Assembly (NCBI GenBank): GCA_017508285.1 | Contig: JAFVZG010000056.1 | Span: 1-41,109 of the forward strand | Source: Lentisphaeria bacterium | GTDB lineage: Bacteria > Verrucomicrobiota > Lentisphaeria > Victivallales > Victivallaceae | Direction: 5' to 3' | DNA: 41,109 bases | In this document: positions 7,323-16,058 of the stretch, one piece after another | How positions within the stretch are numbered: the first letter of the stretch is position 1 | Layout of the letters: each line of letters starts with the position of its first letter | Notes under the pieces: model-generated | Told to the model about the DNA's origin: nothing | Databases searched by the model: none | What the model saw: only the letters and a program-made list of their open reading frames with translations | Made by a program: the position numbers and the translations under genes

Positions 7323-9248
7323 ATGAATCATCCTCTGCGGCAGGTCAGAATCAGAATAATATGCTTGGCGGCAGTATGCCTGATGGTGGCATTTGCGCTG
7401 GGCTATCGTTTTTATGTGGTGCAGATCCGCCGTCACGATGAGTTGTATAAGAAGGCCTTGCGCTGGTACACCACCAGTGAGGCAAAAATGAAACAGCGCG
7501 GCAGGATCTACGATGCCGAAGGTAATCTTCTGGTCGGTAATATGCCGCGTATCTATGCGATCTGTTCCCCGTATTCAGTGGTGCATGAACCGTTTGCCCA
7601 TCTGGAAAAATCTCTCAAGCCCGGTATCCGGGAAAGTATTCCCCGCCGCCGTGAGAACCGGAGGAGAAAAGTTGCATCACTGCTTGCACAGCACTTCGGG
7701 CGCAGTGAAAAAGAGTTTTACGATATTCTTGAGCCTTTTGTTCCCCGCCGTGGAGCGGATGGCAAGCCGCGCCGGGATGGATCCGGCAAGGTGATCATGC
7801 GTAAAAATCATCATTTCGTGCTGGATAAAGCCGCTGAACCGGAAACCGTATCCCGCTTCAAGGCGGCAATGAAAGAGGCGGATCTGCATCTGGGCGGATT
7901 CCGTTTTGAAAATATCTTTGTCCGGCATTATCCCAAACGGAGGATGCTTTCCAATGCTCTGGGGTATGCCAATATCGGCAAGGATATTCAGGCGGAGCAG
8001 GGTGGCTTGGAAAAAACCATCGGCAGGGAATTGCGGGCGGAAGACAGCAGTGAGACTTACCAGCGCAGCGGGGACGGCAATATGCTCTCTTACGGTGAAA
8101 GCATGGTCAATGTCGCCGGTCACGACGGCAACGATGTTTACCTGACCATCCGCGAACCGGTACAGGCTATTTTGGAAGAGGAACTGGATAAGGCAGCTGT
8201 GGAGTTCCCGTCTGAAAGCATTTACGCGGTTATCGTCGATCCGCGAACCGGTAATATTCTGGCGATCAGCCAGAGGCCGAATTTCGATCCTCACGATCAG
8301 AGCAGTTTTTCCAATGCCAATCTGAGCAACCGGATCGCTGTCAACGCTTATGAACCGGGATCGGTGATGAAGCCGTTTACCATCGGCAAAGCGTTGGATT
8401 GGGGGGTGATCACTCCTCATACGGTCATTGATTGCGGTTCATCCCGTGATTGGTATTACGGAGGCAGAAGATTGAGTGACTTCCGCGGATACGGCGAGAT
8501 GCCGCCGGGGGGGATTTTGAAAAAATCCAGTAATATCGGTACTGCCAAAGTGGCATTGATGATGGGGGATGAAAAAGTTTACAAAATGCTGCAGACCTAT
8601 AAATTCGGCAAGCGAACCGGATTGCCCTTTGCATCTGAATCCCGCGGCAGACTGCCCCGTTATCCATTCCGGGATAAGGTCACGGTCACCCGTGCGCCGA
8701 TCGGTTACGCCATTCAGGTGACTGCTTTGCAATTGGCAAGGGGATATTGCGCGATTGCCAATAAGGGGATGATGCCGGAATTGCGGCTGCTTGACCGGCG
8801 CAAGATCTCCGCCACCGGGGAGTTTGAAGAGTATCCTTACGCTGAAGCAGTAAAGGTTTTTGACCGGCAGGAAACAGCAGCGGAACTTACTGAAATGCTG
8901 ATTTCAGTTACGGCTCCCGATGGTACTGGCAAGCGGGCGGCGATCCCGGGATACGAGGTGGCGGGGAAAACCGGAACCAGTCAGAAGATCTCGTGGGATC
9001 CGGTGACCCGCAAGCCGTTTTACGGCAACAGTTACCGGGCGACATTCTGCGGTTTTGTGCCGGCAAGACGGGCGGAATTGGTGATGGTCATCACCTTTGA
9101 CGGCGTCAGCGGTGCCAATCACGGCGGCGGTAATGTGGCTGCTCCGGTGTTTCAAAGGACGATGAGCAGAGTTTTACAGCTGCTTAATGTGCAGCCGGAT
9201 GATCCGGAAGCATTGAGCAGATATCTGAGAAAAAATGGCAGTCGCTGA
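7323..9248 (+). CDS. ftsI: Division-specific peptidoglycan transpeptidase (PBP3 type)
   Basis: 641 residues. An N-terminal membrane anchor (about 11-29) is followed by a pedestal domain and a class B PBP transpeptidase domain. The catalytic triad of motifs is complete: Ser347-V-M-Lys350 in EPGSVMKPF, Ser402-S-Asn404 in KKSSNIGTAK, and Lys549-Thr-Gly in VAGKTGTSQK. The family cross-links septal peptidoglycan in the periplasm. The pedestal domain has an unusually Arg-rich stretch (residues ~105-125, PRRRENRRRK). It starts 3 bp after ftsL. Usually murE, mraY and other wall genes follow; here the cluster stops after ftsI, so the rest must be elsewhere. Confidence 0.95.
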   Translation: MNHPLRQVRIRIICLAAVCLMVAFALGYRFYVVQIRRHDELYKKALRWYTTSEAKMKQRGRIYDAEGNLLVGNMPRIYAICSPYSVVHEPFAHLEKSLKPGIRESIPRRRENRRRKVASLLAQHFGRSEKEFYDILEPFVPRRGADGKPRRDGSGKVIMRKNHHFVLDKAAEPETVSRFKAAMKEADLHLGGFRFENIFVRHYPKRRMLSNALGYANIGKDIQAEQGGLEKTIGRELRAEDSSETYQRSGDGNMLSYGESMVNVAGHDGNDVYLTIREPVQAILEEELDKAAVEFPSESIYAVIVDPRTGNILAISQRPNFDPHDQSSFSNANLSNRIAVNAYEPGSVMKPFTIGKALDWGVITPHTVIDCGSSRDWYYGGRRLSDFRGYGEMPPGGILKKSSNIGTAKVALMMGDEKVYKMLQTYKFGKRTGLPFASESRGRLPRYPFRDKVTVTRAPIGYAIQVTALQLARGYCAIANKGMMPELRLLDRRKISATGEFEEYPYAEAVKVFDRQETAAELTEMLISVTAPDGTGKRAAIPGYEVAGKTGTSQKISWDPVTRKPFYGNSYRATFCGFVPARRAELVMVITFDGVSGANHGGGNVAAPVFQRTMSRVLQLLNVQPDDPEALSRYLRKNGSR

Positions 9249-9287
9249 CTGTGCTTTTTGTGGAAGCAGGCTGTCATTCGGCAGCCG

Positions 9288-9316
9288 TTGACAAATTATT
9301 CCTCAAGTGATATATT
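9288..9316 (+). promoter_or_regulatory. Promoter of the esterase gene
   Basis: Perfect TTGACA (9288-9293), 17-bp spacer and TATATT (9311-9316). It lies in the 128-bp gap after ftsI, showing that the esterase is a separate transcription unit. Confidence 0.8.
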
Positions 9317-9376
9317 CAGTAAAATTATAGTTTGATATTTAACAATAAATTGAGATTTTCCGGAGATTTGAGAGTT

Positions 9377-10216
9377 ATGGAAAAATTTTATTTGTGGCAT
9401 GATGAAAATATCCGCACTGCCGATGATCAGCCGTCGATCACTTTTGTGCCGGTCGCTGATGGTGAGGTGCATCCGGCGGTGCTGGTTATTCCCGGCGGAG
9501 GTTACGGATGTGTGTGCAAAAGCAGTGAGGGTTTTCCCATTGCCGGGAAATTCAATGAGTTGGGGTATCATGCATTTGTCCTTGATTACCATACCGCTCC
9601 TTCGCGCTGGCCCGAACCGCAGCTGGATGCCATGCGGGCGATGAAAATGATCCGTGCCAATGCGGCAAAATGGCGGGTCGATCCGGCGATGGTGGCGGCG
9701 TGCGGTTTTTCTGCCGGAGCTCATCTGGCGGGGTCATTGGGGATCCTTTGCGGTAATTTGGATGCTTCAGCCGGTGATGAGGTGGATGAATATTCTCATA
9801 TTCCGGATGTATTGATCCTCTGTTACGGAGTGCTGGCTTTTGCTCCGTGGAGTCATTTGGGGACCCAGAATAATTTGCTGGGTGATGATTTTGAAAAGAT
9901 TGCGGTTGATTACTCTCTGCCGGAAAAAGTTTCTGCGGATACCCCTCCGGCATTTTTGATGCATACGGTTTGTGATCAGATGGTTTCTTACCGCAACAGT
10001 ATGGAGTTTGCATCGGCGATGGCAGAAAAAAAGCGGCCGTGTGAGTTGATGCTGAATTATTGGGGTGATCACGGGATGGTTTTGGGTAAAGATACTCTTG
10101 ATGTGGTGCATTGGCCCGAAGCGGCGGATAATTTCATCCGCTCTTTGCGGATGTCGTCAGAGGATGAAAATTTCCGCAGGCGTTACACCAATGCTTATCA
10201 GATCAGAGAGTTCTGA
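9377..10216 (+). CDS. Alpha/beta-hydrolase, acetyl esterase/xylan esterase-like
   Basis: 279 residues from the ATG at 9377. An upstream in-frame ATG at 9332 has no ribosome site and lies only ~16 bp past the promoter -10. The protein has the oxyanion-hole motif VIPGGGYGCV, the nucleophile elbow CGFSAGAHLAGSLG with Ser112, a likely acid in HTVCDQMVSY and a likely catalytic His in YWGDHGMVLG. This is the BD-FAE/acetyl-xylan-esterase branch of the alpha/beta-hydrolases, which remove acetyl or similar groups from carbohydrates. No signal peptide is visible, so it probably acts in the cytoplasm on imported oligosaccharides. Substrate is not determinable from sequence alone. Confidence 0.85.
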   Translation: MEKFYLWHDENIRTADDQPSITFVPVADGEVHPAVLVIPGGGYGCVCKSSEGFPIAGKFNELGYHAFVLDYHTAPSRWPEPQLDAMRAMKMIRANAAKWRVDPAMVAACGFSAGAHLAGSLGILCGNLDASAGDEVDEYSHIPDVLILCYGVLAFAPWSHLGTQNNLLGDDFEKIAVDYSLPEKVSADTPPAFLMHTVCDQMVSYRNSMEFASAMAEKKRPCELMLNYWGDHGMVLGKDTLDVVHWPEAADNFIRSLRMSSEDENFRRRYTNAYQIREF

Positions 10217-10280
10217 AAGTTGTTTCCGGAATAAAAAATTCAAATTTTCAAACGACCCTGTGAAATATTTTCCGTATTCT

Positions 10281-10309
10281 TTGCGTTTTAAGGTAGTGTG
10301 GTGTATATT
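10281..10309 (+). promoter_or_regulatory. Promoter of the type II secretion operon
   Basis: TTGCGT (10281-10286), 17-bp spacer ending in GGTG, and TATATT (10304-10309), 37 bp before the first gene. No other clear promoter was seen before the end of the operon at 22411. Confidence 0.65.
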
Positions 10310-10345
10310 GTTCTGATCTGGCAAATGTTTTGAAAGGGGGGAATC

Positions 10346-10972
10346 GTGAAGTTTTTGATACTTATTGCGGCGGCGGCAGTTGTGATGCCGGTGTATTCAG
10401 CCGATCATGGTTCGGCAATTCAGCGCGGCCGCTTCGGTGAACGCCGGGATTTCCGGCAGAACCGTTCCGGGGGAAATATGATGATGCGCAATCAAATTTT
10501 CGTGGAAATGCAGATCGCGCAGAAATTTCCCGATGAGTATGCCAAAGTCGATGCTCTGCGTAAAGAGTATGAGGGAAAACTTGCTGAATTGGCAAAAAAA
10601 GCCTCTGTTGAACTTCCGGCATCCCGGGATGCCGCATTCCGCAAACTCCGTGAAGCCGATCAAAAGGCATTTGATGCTGCTGCTGCTAAAATGAATGTTT
10701 CGCCGCGGGAAGCGATGGGCGAATTGATGGCACTGGCAAAAAAGCACAATATCGAGTTGTTCAATCGCAGCGGTTTCCGTCAGGGGAGCGGATTCCGGAA
10801 GCCGGCCGCTCAGGAGAGTGCGAGAGTATTTGCCAGACCGGATATGGCAAAATTGCGGAAAAAATATCCGGCAGAGATGAAAAAATATGATGAATTGCGC
10901 CAGACCGACCGGAATAAGGCAAGAGAGATGCTGTTGCAGATCATCGAATCGGATAAGAGTGGCAAAAAGTGA
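10346..10972 (+). CDS. Secreted or periplasmic helical protein heading the T2SS operon
   Basis: 208 residues from a GTG start with a strong AAAGGGGGG ribosome site. The first 19 residues (MKFLILIAAAAVVMPVYSA) are a signal peptide. The mature part is charged and helical, with two similar segments, KFPDEYAKVDALRKEY near residue 57 and KYPAEMKKYDELRQTD near 177, suggesting an internal duplication. I do not recognise the family; it resembles small periplasmic helical proteins of the Spy/heavy-metal-resistor kind only in general character. It overlaps the gspL-like gene by 4 bp (GTGA), so it is part of the operon and may be an accessory factor or substrate of the secretion system. Confidence 0.8.
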   Translation: MKFLILIAAAAVVMPVYSADHGSAIQRGRFGERRDFRQNRSGGNMMMRNQIFVEMQIAQKFPDEYAKVDALRKEYEGKLAELAKKASVELPASRDAAFRKLREADQKAFDAAAAKMNVSPREAMGELMALAKKHNIELFNRSGFRQGSGFRKPAAQESARVFARPDMAKLRKKYPAEMKKYDELRQTDRNKAREMLLQIIESDKSGKK

Positions 10973-12219
10973 AAATGTTTTGGAAAAAACTGCATTTGGG
11001 CAGAGATTTTTCGGTGATTTCGATTACTGAAAAGTGGGTGCGCGGGTTGAATTTTCACCGCAAGAGCAAGGTGTGGCATTTGACACAATTTTATTCGGAA
11101 GCGGTCACTTCTGACGGAGTGGAGTCTGCCTGCCGCAAAGTGTGGAAGAATTTGGGGAAGTCTGAATTTACTGCCGTGACCGGTAAGATAAACGGTGCGG
11201 CATTTTTCCGTTTTCAGTCATCCCGCATGGAAAGTTCCTCTCAGATGGGGGCGGTGGAGTTTGAATTGCCCCGGCAGTTGTTGAAAGTTCCGGAAAAACG
11301 CGTTATCCAATTTTGTGAATCCGGTAAAATTTCCGGAGATCCCAATGGTATTTGGATCAATGCCGCTGTTTTTCCCCGGCGTGAGGTGAATCTTTTTACC
11401 GGGATTTTGCAGAAAGCCGGAGTGCAGGCGGATGAATTTATCCATCCCATGCTGGCGATAGATGAGGATTGTGATACTTTGTACCTGCCTGAAATCGATC
11501 CGGATTTCGGCTATGCCGGGGAATCCTGGATGCCGTTCCCCTCCGGTGAGGAACTCGACAGAAATATGGGCATGTGGCGGGAAAAATTCCGGAAGTGTTT
11601 TATTATGCCAAGTGAGGCGGATTTCAGTGTAGATGATTATACTCTTGCGCTTCTGGCGGCGAAGCTGATCGTCAGTGGAAAACTTCACAACTCTCCGGAA
11701 TCATTCCGGGTATTTCCGGATACGATCCGTCCGGTGCGTTTCCGCGGGCATCTGGCAGTGACGGTGATATTGTCGGTTTTGCTGCTGGCGGCATTGGGGT
11801 GGCGGTTCATGCTCACTTACGGAGTAGATATCCGGGAGTACCGCAAAGTCACTTCAGAAATAAGCCGGTTGAAAAAGAAAAACGCTGAAATGAAACGCTC
11901 CATCAAACGCAACTCCAAGGAACTCAAAGAGATGACCCGGCTGGTCGCTATGAGCATCGGAGAGGCGGATGCGGTGGCTGAATTCGCCCTGCTTTCGGAA
12001 ACTCTGCCCAATGATGTACTGGTTTCCAGTATCCGCTGGAATGAAACGGATATCGATGTGGTCATGCTCTGTGAAAACTCCCAGCTTGATCTTCCGGCAT
12101 TGATCCAGCCGTTGAAATATTGGAAGGTCGGTTCTCTTCAGCAGCGTCAGACCGGCGACAGTGCGGTGGCGACGATCAATTTGAAACTGGTTCCGTTTGA
12201 TGCAAGGGGGGTAAAATGA
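10969..12219 (+). CDS. gspL: GspL-like inner membrane platform protein
   Basis: 416 residues. The N-terminal ~255 residues form a cytoplasmic domain of the PilM/GspL actin-like type (FSVISITEKWVRGLNF, later MLAIDEDCDTLYLPEI). One transmembrane segment lies at about 262-280 (LAVTVILSVLLLAALGWRF). A coiled coil (ISRLKKKNAEMKRSIKRN) and a small PilN-like domain follow, the usual GspL architecture. GspL anchors the GspE ATPase at the membrane and contacts GspM. The GTG at 10969 overlaps the upstream stop; an ATG at 10975 is an alternative. Divergence is high, so the call relies on domain layout and its place before gspM, gspC and gspD. Confidence 0.8.
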   Translation: MKMFWKKLHLGRDFSVISITEKWVRGLNFHRKSKVWHLTQFYSEAVTSDGVESACRKVWKNLGKSEFTAVTGKINGAAFFRFQSSRMESSSQMGAVEFELPRQLLKVPEKRVIQFCESGKISGDPNGIWINAAVFPRREVNLFTGILQKAGVQADEFIHPMLAIDEDCDTLYLPEIDPDFGYAGESWMPFPSGEELDRNMGMWREKFRKCFIMPSEADFSVDDYTLALLAAKLIVSGKLHNSPESFRVFPDTIRPVRFRGHLAVTVILSVLLLAALGWRFMLTYGVDIREYRKVTSEISRLKKKNAEMKRSIKRNSKELKEMTRLVAMSIGEADAVAEFALLSETLPNDVLVSSIRWNETDIDVVMLCENSQLDLPALIQPLKYWKVGSLQQRQTGDSAVATINLKLVPFDARGVK

Positions 12220-12917
12220 ATTTGAGGCAGTTGTCATCCGACAAAAGAAAAGTTCTGATCCTCTGTTGTGTGATCCTCGGGATCGTCTGGGGCTTTTTGC
12301 TGATCCGTTACGGCATGTCATTTTTAAAAGATCTGCCGGATAAGAAAAAAATTTCAAAAGCTGCCGCTGAGCTGACCAAATTGCGGGCTGAAAATGAGAA
12401 AATCAAAGCAGAATATTCCGAAACGCAACTTATCCGCAAGCGTTACCGCAATATGGCGGCTTCTGCGTGGATAACTGCGGTCGATGGCGGCGTGGAAACT
12501 GCCATGAGACGCAAGATCAGTGAGGTCTCTGAAAAACTGGATTTCCACCTTTCCACCATCGGTTCAGTGCGGACAGGCAGGATAAATCAGGAGTTTATTT
12601 ATGCCGATATCGACATTCAGGGCAATGGGGAGTTGGAGGATGTGATCCGTTTTCTTGCCGGGCTGACCCGTATCCAGCCGCAACCGGCGTGGCGGAGATT
12701 GGATCTGCGGCCGGATAACCGTTTCCGCCGTACTCAGGGTGCTGGCAGTGCCAATCTGGCAGCGCAGTTGAATACCGTTCCCCAGACAAGGTTGAATTTC
12801 AGCGGTACTTTGCGGGTTCTGGTCTATGAGGGAAGTTTGACGGCTGAGGATTTGAATATCACCCGCAAACAGGAACCGGAGAAAACGGCGGCAGCCGCCG
12901 GGAGGAAACTCTTATGA
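12216..12917 (+). CDS. gspM: GspM/PilO-like inner membrane protein
   Basis: 233 residues. One N-terminal transmembrane segment (about 13-33, ILCCVILGIVWGFLLIRYG), a coiled coil (ISKAAAELTKLRAENEKIKAEY) and a C-terminal domain containing FIYADIDIQGNGELEDVIRFLAGL, which matches the ferredoxin-like fold of GspM and PilO. The family dimerises with GspL to form the assembly platform. It overlaps gspL as ATGA and gspC as ATGA. The C-terminal ~60 residues (RPDNRFRRTQ onward) are an extension of unclear role. Confidence 0.78.
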   Translation: MNLRQLSSDKRKVLILCCVILGIVWGFLLIRYGMSFLKDLPDKKKISKAAAELTKLRAENEKIKAEYSETQLIRKRYRNMAASAWITAVDGGVETAMRRKISEVSEKLDFHLSTIGSVRTGRINQEFIYADIDIQGNGELEDVIRFLAGLTRIQPQPAWRRLDLRPDNRFRRTQGAGSANLAAQLNTVPQTRLNFSGTLRVLVYEGSLTAEDLNITRKQEPEKTAAAAGRKLL

Positions 12918-13666
12918 AAAAGGCATTGATCATTTTTAATCTGGTTCTGGCGGCAGTGGTTGCCGTGATCGTTTTCAACAACCTGACCCACCGCCCTGTT
13001 GCGGTAAAAAAAGTCGCTGCGAAAACAGCTGTCAAAAGCAGTTCCAAGCGTCAGAGTGTTTCTGCGGATAAAGTAAAAGAAGAGGCAAAATCCGGGGCAA
13101 AACTGCTTGCACCGGATGCTGCTGCCGCCAAAATCGTGGAAAAAGATGTATTCAATCAAATCCGCAGTCCTCTGGCTTATACCCGTACCGGGCGTTCCGA
13201 GATGACACTTGTCGGGGTGATCGACGGCAAAGCAGCGATCATCAAAACCAATACCCGCCAGCGGCAGTACAATCCGTTTCTTGCTCAGGCTATGCGTATG
13301 AGTTCGGGGATGACCGGCAGAGGCGGCGGCCGCTTCACCCAGTGGAGTCAGATCTCCGGCAACCGTAATAACGGACCGGTGCAGCAGTATGTCCGCATCG
13401 GGGAAACTATGAGCAGCGGCTATGTTTTGTCAGAAGTTTCCCGCAGCCGGGCGGTGTTGGTGCGCGGTAATGACAAAGTTGAATTGGAGTTGCAGGATCC
13501 GTCAAAGAATCGTGCGCAGGCACGCCGTGCCGGGATCCGGTTGAATTCCACACAGCAATTCCAGCAGGCGCAGATGTTCATGCAGTCACAGATGATCCGC
13601 ACGATGCGTGAGATCCAGCAGAACAGCCGCAGTAATGCTCCGGCTGGCAATCGCAACCGCCGGTAA
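12914..13666 (+). CDS. gspC: GspC-like inner membrane protein
   Basis: 250 residues. It has one N-terminal transmembrane segment (about 3-22, KALIIFNLVLAAVVAVIVF), an Ala/Lys-rich linker and then a homology-region domain: EKDVFNQI, MTLVGVIDGKAAIIK and YVRIGETMSSGYVLSEVSRSRAVLV, ending in KVELEL. This is the HR domain of GspC (equivalent to PilP), which links the inner membrane platform to the N0 domain of the secretin. The C-terminal tail is Gln/Met/Asn-rich rather than a PDZ or coiled coil. A 58-bp gap separates it from gspD. Confidence 0.82.
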   Translation: MKKALIIFNLVLAAVVAVIVFNNLTHRPVAVKKVAAKTAVKSSSKRQSVSADKVKEEAKSGAKLLAPDAAAAKIVEKDVFNQIRSPLAYTRTGRSEMTLVGVIDGKAAIIKTNTRQRQYNPFLAQAMRMSSGMTGRGGGRFTQWSQISGNRNNGPVQQYVRIGETMSSGYVLSEVSRSRAVLVRGNDKVELELQDPSKNRAQARRAGIRLNSTQQFQQAQMFMQSQMIRTMREIQQNSRSNAPAGNRNRR

Positions 13667-13724
13667 ATGAATTTGGAAAAACAGCAGTTTAACGACTGAA
13701 AATATATTCAGGAGAATGAAAAAA

Positions 13725-16058
13725 ATGGGTGTGATGTTGAAAAAATGTCTGTATCTGGGGATAAGCGGTGTACTTGCCGTTTTGATGCTCTCTTCCTGCG
13801 CTTCACTGAAGGAAGATGAAAAAAAGGCGGATAAGAAAGACCGCTTCGCTTTTTTACGCAAAGATGAACAGCAGAAATTGAAGGATAAACGGGAGACTAT
13901 CGAACAGGAGAAGGTAGATCCTTCCAAAAATATCAAACCGGTCATCTCTGCTGAAAGTATGAAGAAATTGGAAGTGGAGGCCGCTCCGGAGGTGCCGGCA
14001 GCAAAACTGACTGCCGATGCACCGAAATTTTATGAAGATCTGATCGCCCTCAACGGCGATGAGATGCTGGATGTCTCTCTGGTATTCAACAGTGCCCCGA
14101 TCCTGGATGTGCTGTCGGCATTCGGTGATCTGCTGCAATTCAATTTTTCTGCAGACAGTGCGCTCAATGGTACGATCACTCTCAATTTGAACAGCAAAAT
14201 GAGCCGCCGTGAATTGTGGAATACCTTTGACCGGATGCTTTATGTCGCCGGAGCCGGAGTAAAAGTTGACGGTTCGCTTCTCCGGGTCATGGCGAGAAAC
14301 AAACTTGCCCAGCAGCCGGATTCCAAACCCGGTACTCTTTCTGAAATCTATTACCGGCAGCTTCACAATGCCACTGCCAACGAGGTCGTCCGTCAGATCC
14401 GTTCCTTTGTCGGAACGGGGGCGGTTTTTGTGGAACTCACCCGGCCGAATGCGGTCATGGTGTGTGATTCGCCGGAAAATATGCCCAAGATCCGGCAGAT
14501 CATTGAATATCTTGACAAATCCGGTAAATCCGGATGGCCCCGCCGGGTGATCCCCTGCAACAATGTTCTGCCCCACAAGGTCGCCAATGAATTGCAGGAG
14601 ATTCTGCCGGTTCTCGGTTTGAATATTTATAAAACCACCGATCGTACCGTCGCCCCCGGTGCCGTGCAGATCGTCGGTCTTGACCGGATGCGGTTGATCA
14701 TTGTTTCTGCCGCCACGCAGGAAGCGGTCAATCTGGTCACCGAATGGATCCAGCTGCTGGATGTCGCCGGCAGTGATGATCAGGAAAATGTATTCGTTTA
14801 CAAGATCCGCCATAACAAAGCCGCTCATCTGGCACGGGCTCTGGCGGTGGTTTTTGAAACTCAGGGAACAGCTCTGACCATTGACGCCGCAACCCGGCGT
14901 ACCCGGACTGAAACGATCAATTCTCCGGTCACCCGCAATACTTCCCGTTCCACCACCCGGGCATCAAGCCGTTCCGATGTGGTCAATACCGGAACCAATA
15001 TCCAGACCGATCAGGATTCCAAGATATTCGGTTCGACAGTGCGGGTTTTTGCCGATGGGGTGCTGAACCGTCTGGTTTTGCGCTGTACTCCCCGCACTTA
15101 TGCTTCAGTCAAGGCTCTGTTGGATAAACTGGATGTGGTTCCGGCGCAGGTATTGCTGCAGGTACTGATGGTCGAGGTGACTTTGACGGAATCCACCCAG
15201 TTCGGTCTGGAGTTTTCCGGAGTTGGCAGTCACGGCAATACCAAGGCGGTATTCGGTACGAATTTCAGCAACAACAGTTCTGCCGGTAATTCGCTTACGC
15301 CGTTTATAACTGATGCTGCCGGTAAAACATCCATGCGTACCGGCAGTCAGCGGCAGGATGGGATGACTTTCGGTCTTGCGGATAAGAATGACCCCCAAAA
15401 ACAATTCGGTTATATCCGGGCGCAGGCGGGTAATGGTCAGGTGAAGGTTATTTCCAGCCCTCAACTGCTGGTTTCCAGTCACACCGAAGCAAAAATACAA
15501 GTCGGTCAGGATGTCCCGGTGATCACCGGCAGTGTAACATCCTCTGACGGAGGAACGACTAATTCGACAACCTATAAAGAGACCGGTGTGGAGTTGACCG
15601 TCACCCCCTATGTGACCAGTACCGATCTGATTTCGCTGGATATTCTGCAAAAGATGTCGCAGGCGACGCCCAATACGCTTTCTCCGGATATCTCTTCGCC
15701 GATCATGACCACCCGGCAGATCGAGACCAGTATGACCATTGCCAACGGTCAGACGATGGTGCTTGGCGGCTTGATCCAGGAAAGGGTGAATGATACATTG
15801 GATTCTCTGCCGATAATCAACAAGATACCTTTCCTCAAACGGCTGCTCGGCTCTACCAATGCTTCAGTTGAAAGAACCGAAGTTCTGGTGCTGATCACCG
15901 GTTATGTGGTCAATGAACACAGTGAAGTCGATGCCCTGATCCGCCGTTATAATGATGCGGTCAAGGCCCTGAATGATTACGATGCCAAACTCGGCGACCG
16001 CCCGGATGCTGATAAAAAACGGGGCGTTTTGATGCAGGATAAGGAATTTTGGCTGTGA
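13725..16058 (+). CDS. gspD: Type II secretion secretin, predicted lipoprotein
   Basis: 777 residues from ATG 13725 (AGGAG 10 nt upstream); ATG 13716 is too close to that box. It has a lipobox LMLSSC with Cys25, a charged linker, an N0 domain (LDVSLVFNSAPILDVLSAFG), N1-N3 modules (YYRQLHNATANEVVRQIRSF; VFVYKIRHNKAAHLARALAV) and the secretin core (VLLQVLMVEVTLTESTQFGL, VISSPQLLVSSHTEAKIQVG, ETGVELTVTPYV, MVLGGLIQERV, PFLKRLLGS). Secretins form the outer membrane gate. A Thr/Ser/Arg-rich loop (~residues 390-430) sits in N3. The predicted lipid anchor may let it reach the outer membrane without a separate pilotin. Confidence 0.96.
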   Translation: MGVMLKKCLYLGISGVLAVLMLSSCASLKEDEKKADKKDRFAFLRKDEQQKLKDKRETIEQEKVDPSKNIKPVISAESMKKLEVEAAPEVPAAKLTADAPKFYEDLIALNGDEMLDVSLVFNSAPILDVLSAFGDLLQFNFSADSALNGTITLNLNSKMSRRELWNTFDRMLYVAGAGVKVDGSLLRVMARNKLAQQPDSKPGTLSEIYYRQLHNATANEVVRQIRSFVGTGAVFVELTRPNAVMVCDSPENMPKIRQIIEYLDKSGKSGWPRRVIPCNNVLPHKVANELQEILPVLGLNIYKTTDRTVAPGAVQIVGLDRMRLIIVSAATQEAVNLVTEWIQLLDVAGSDDQENVFVYKIRHNKAAHLARALAVVFETQGTALTIDAATRRTRTETINSPVTRNTSRSTTRASSRSDVVNTGTNIQTDQDSKIFGSTVRVFADGVLNRLVLRCTPRTYASVKALLDKLDVVPAQVLLQVLMVEVTLTESTQFGLEFSGVGSHGNTKAVFGTNFSNNSSAGNSLTPFITDAAGKTSMRTGSQRQDGMTFGLADKNDPQKQFGYIRAQAGNGQVKVISSPQLLVSSHTEAKIQVGQDVPVITGSVTSSDGGTTNSTTYKETGVELTVTPYVTSTDLISLDILQKMSQATPNTLSPDISSPIMTTRQIETSMTIANGQTMVLGGLIQERVNDTLDSLPIINKIPFLKRLLGSTNASVERTEVLVLITGYVVNEHSEVDALIRRYNDAVKALNDYDAKLGDRPDADKKRGVLMQDKEFWL

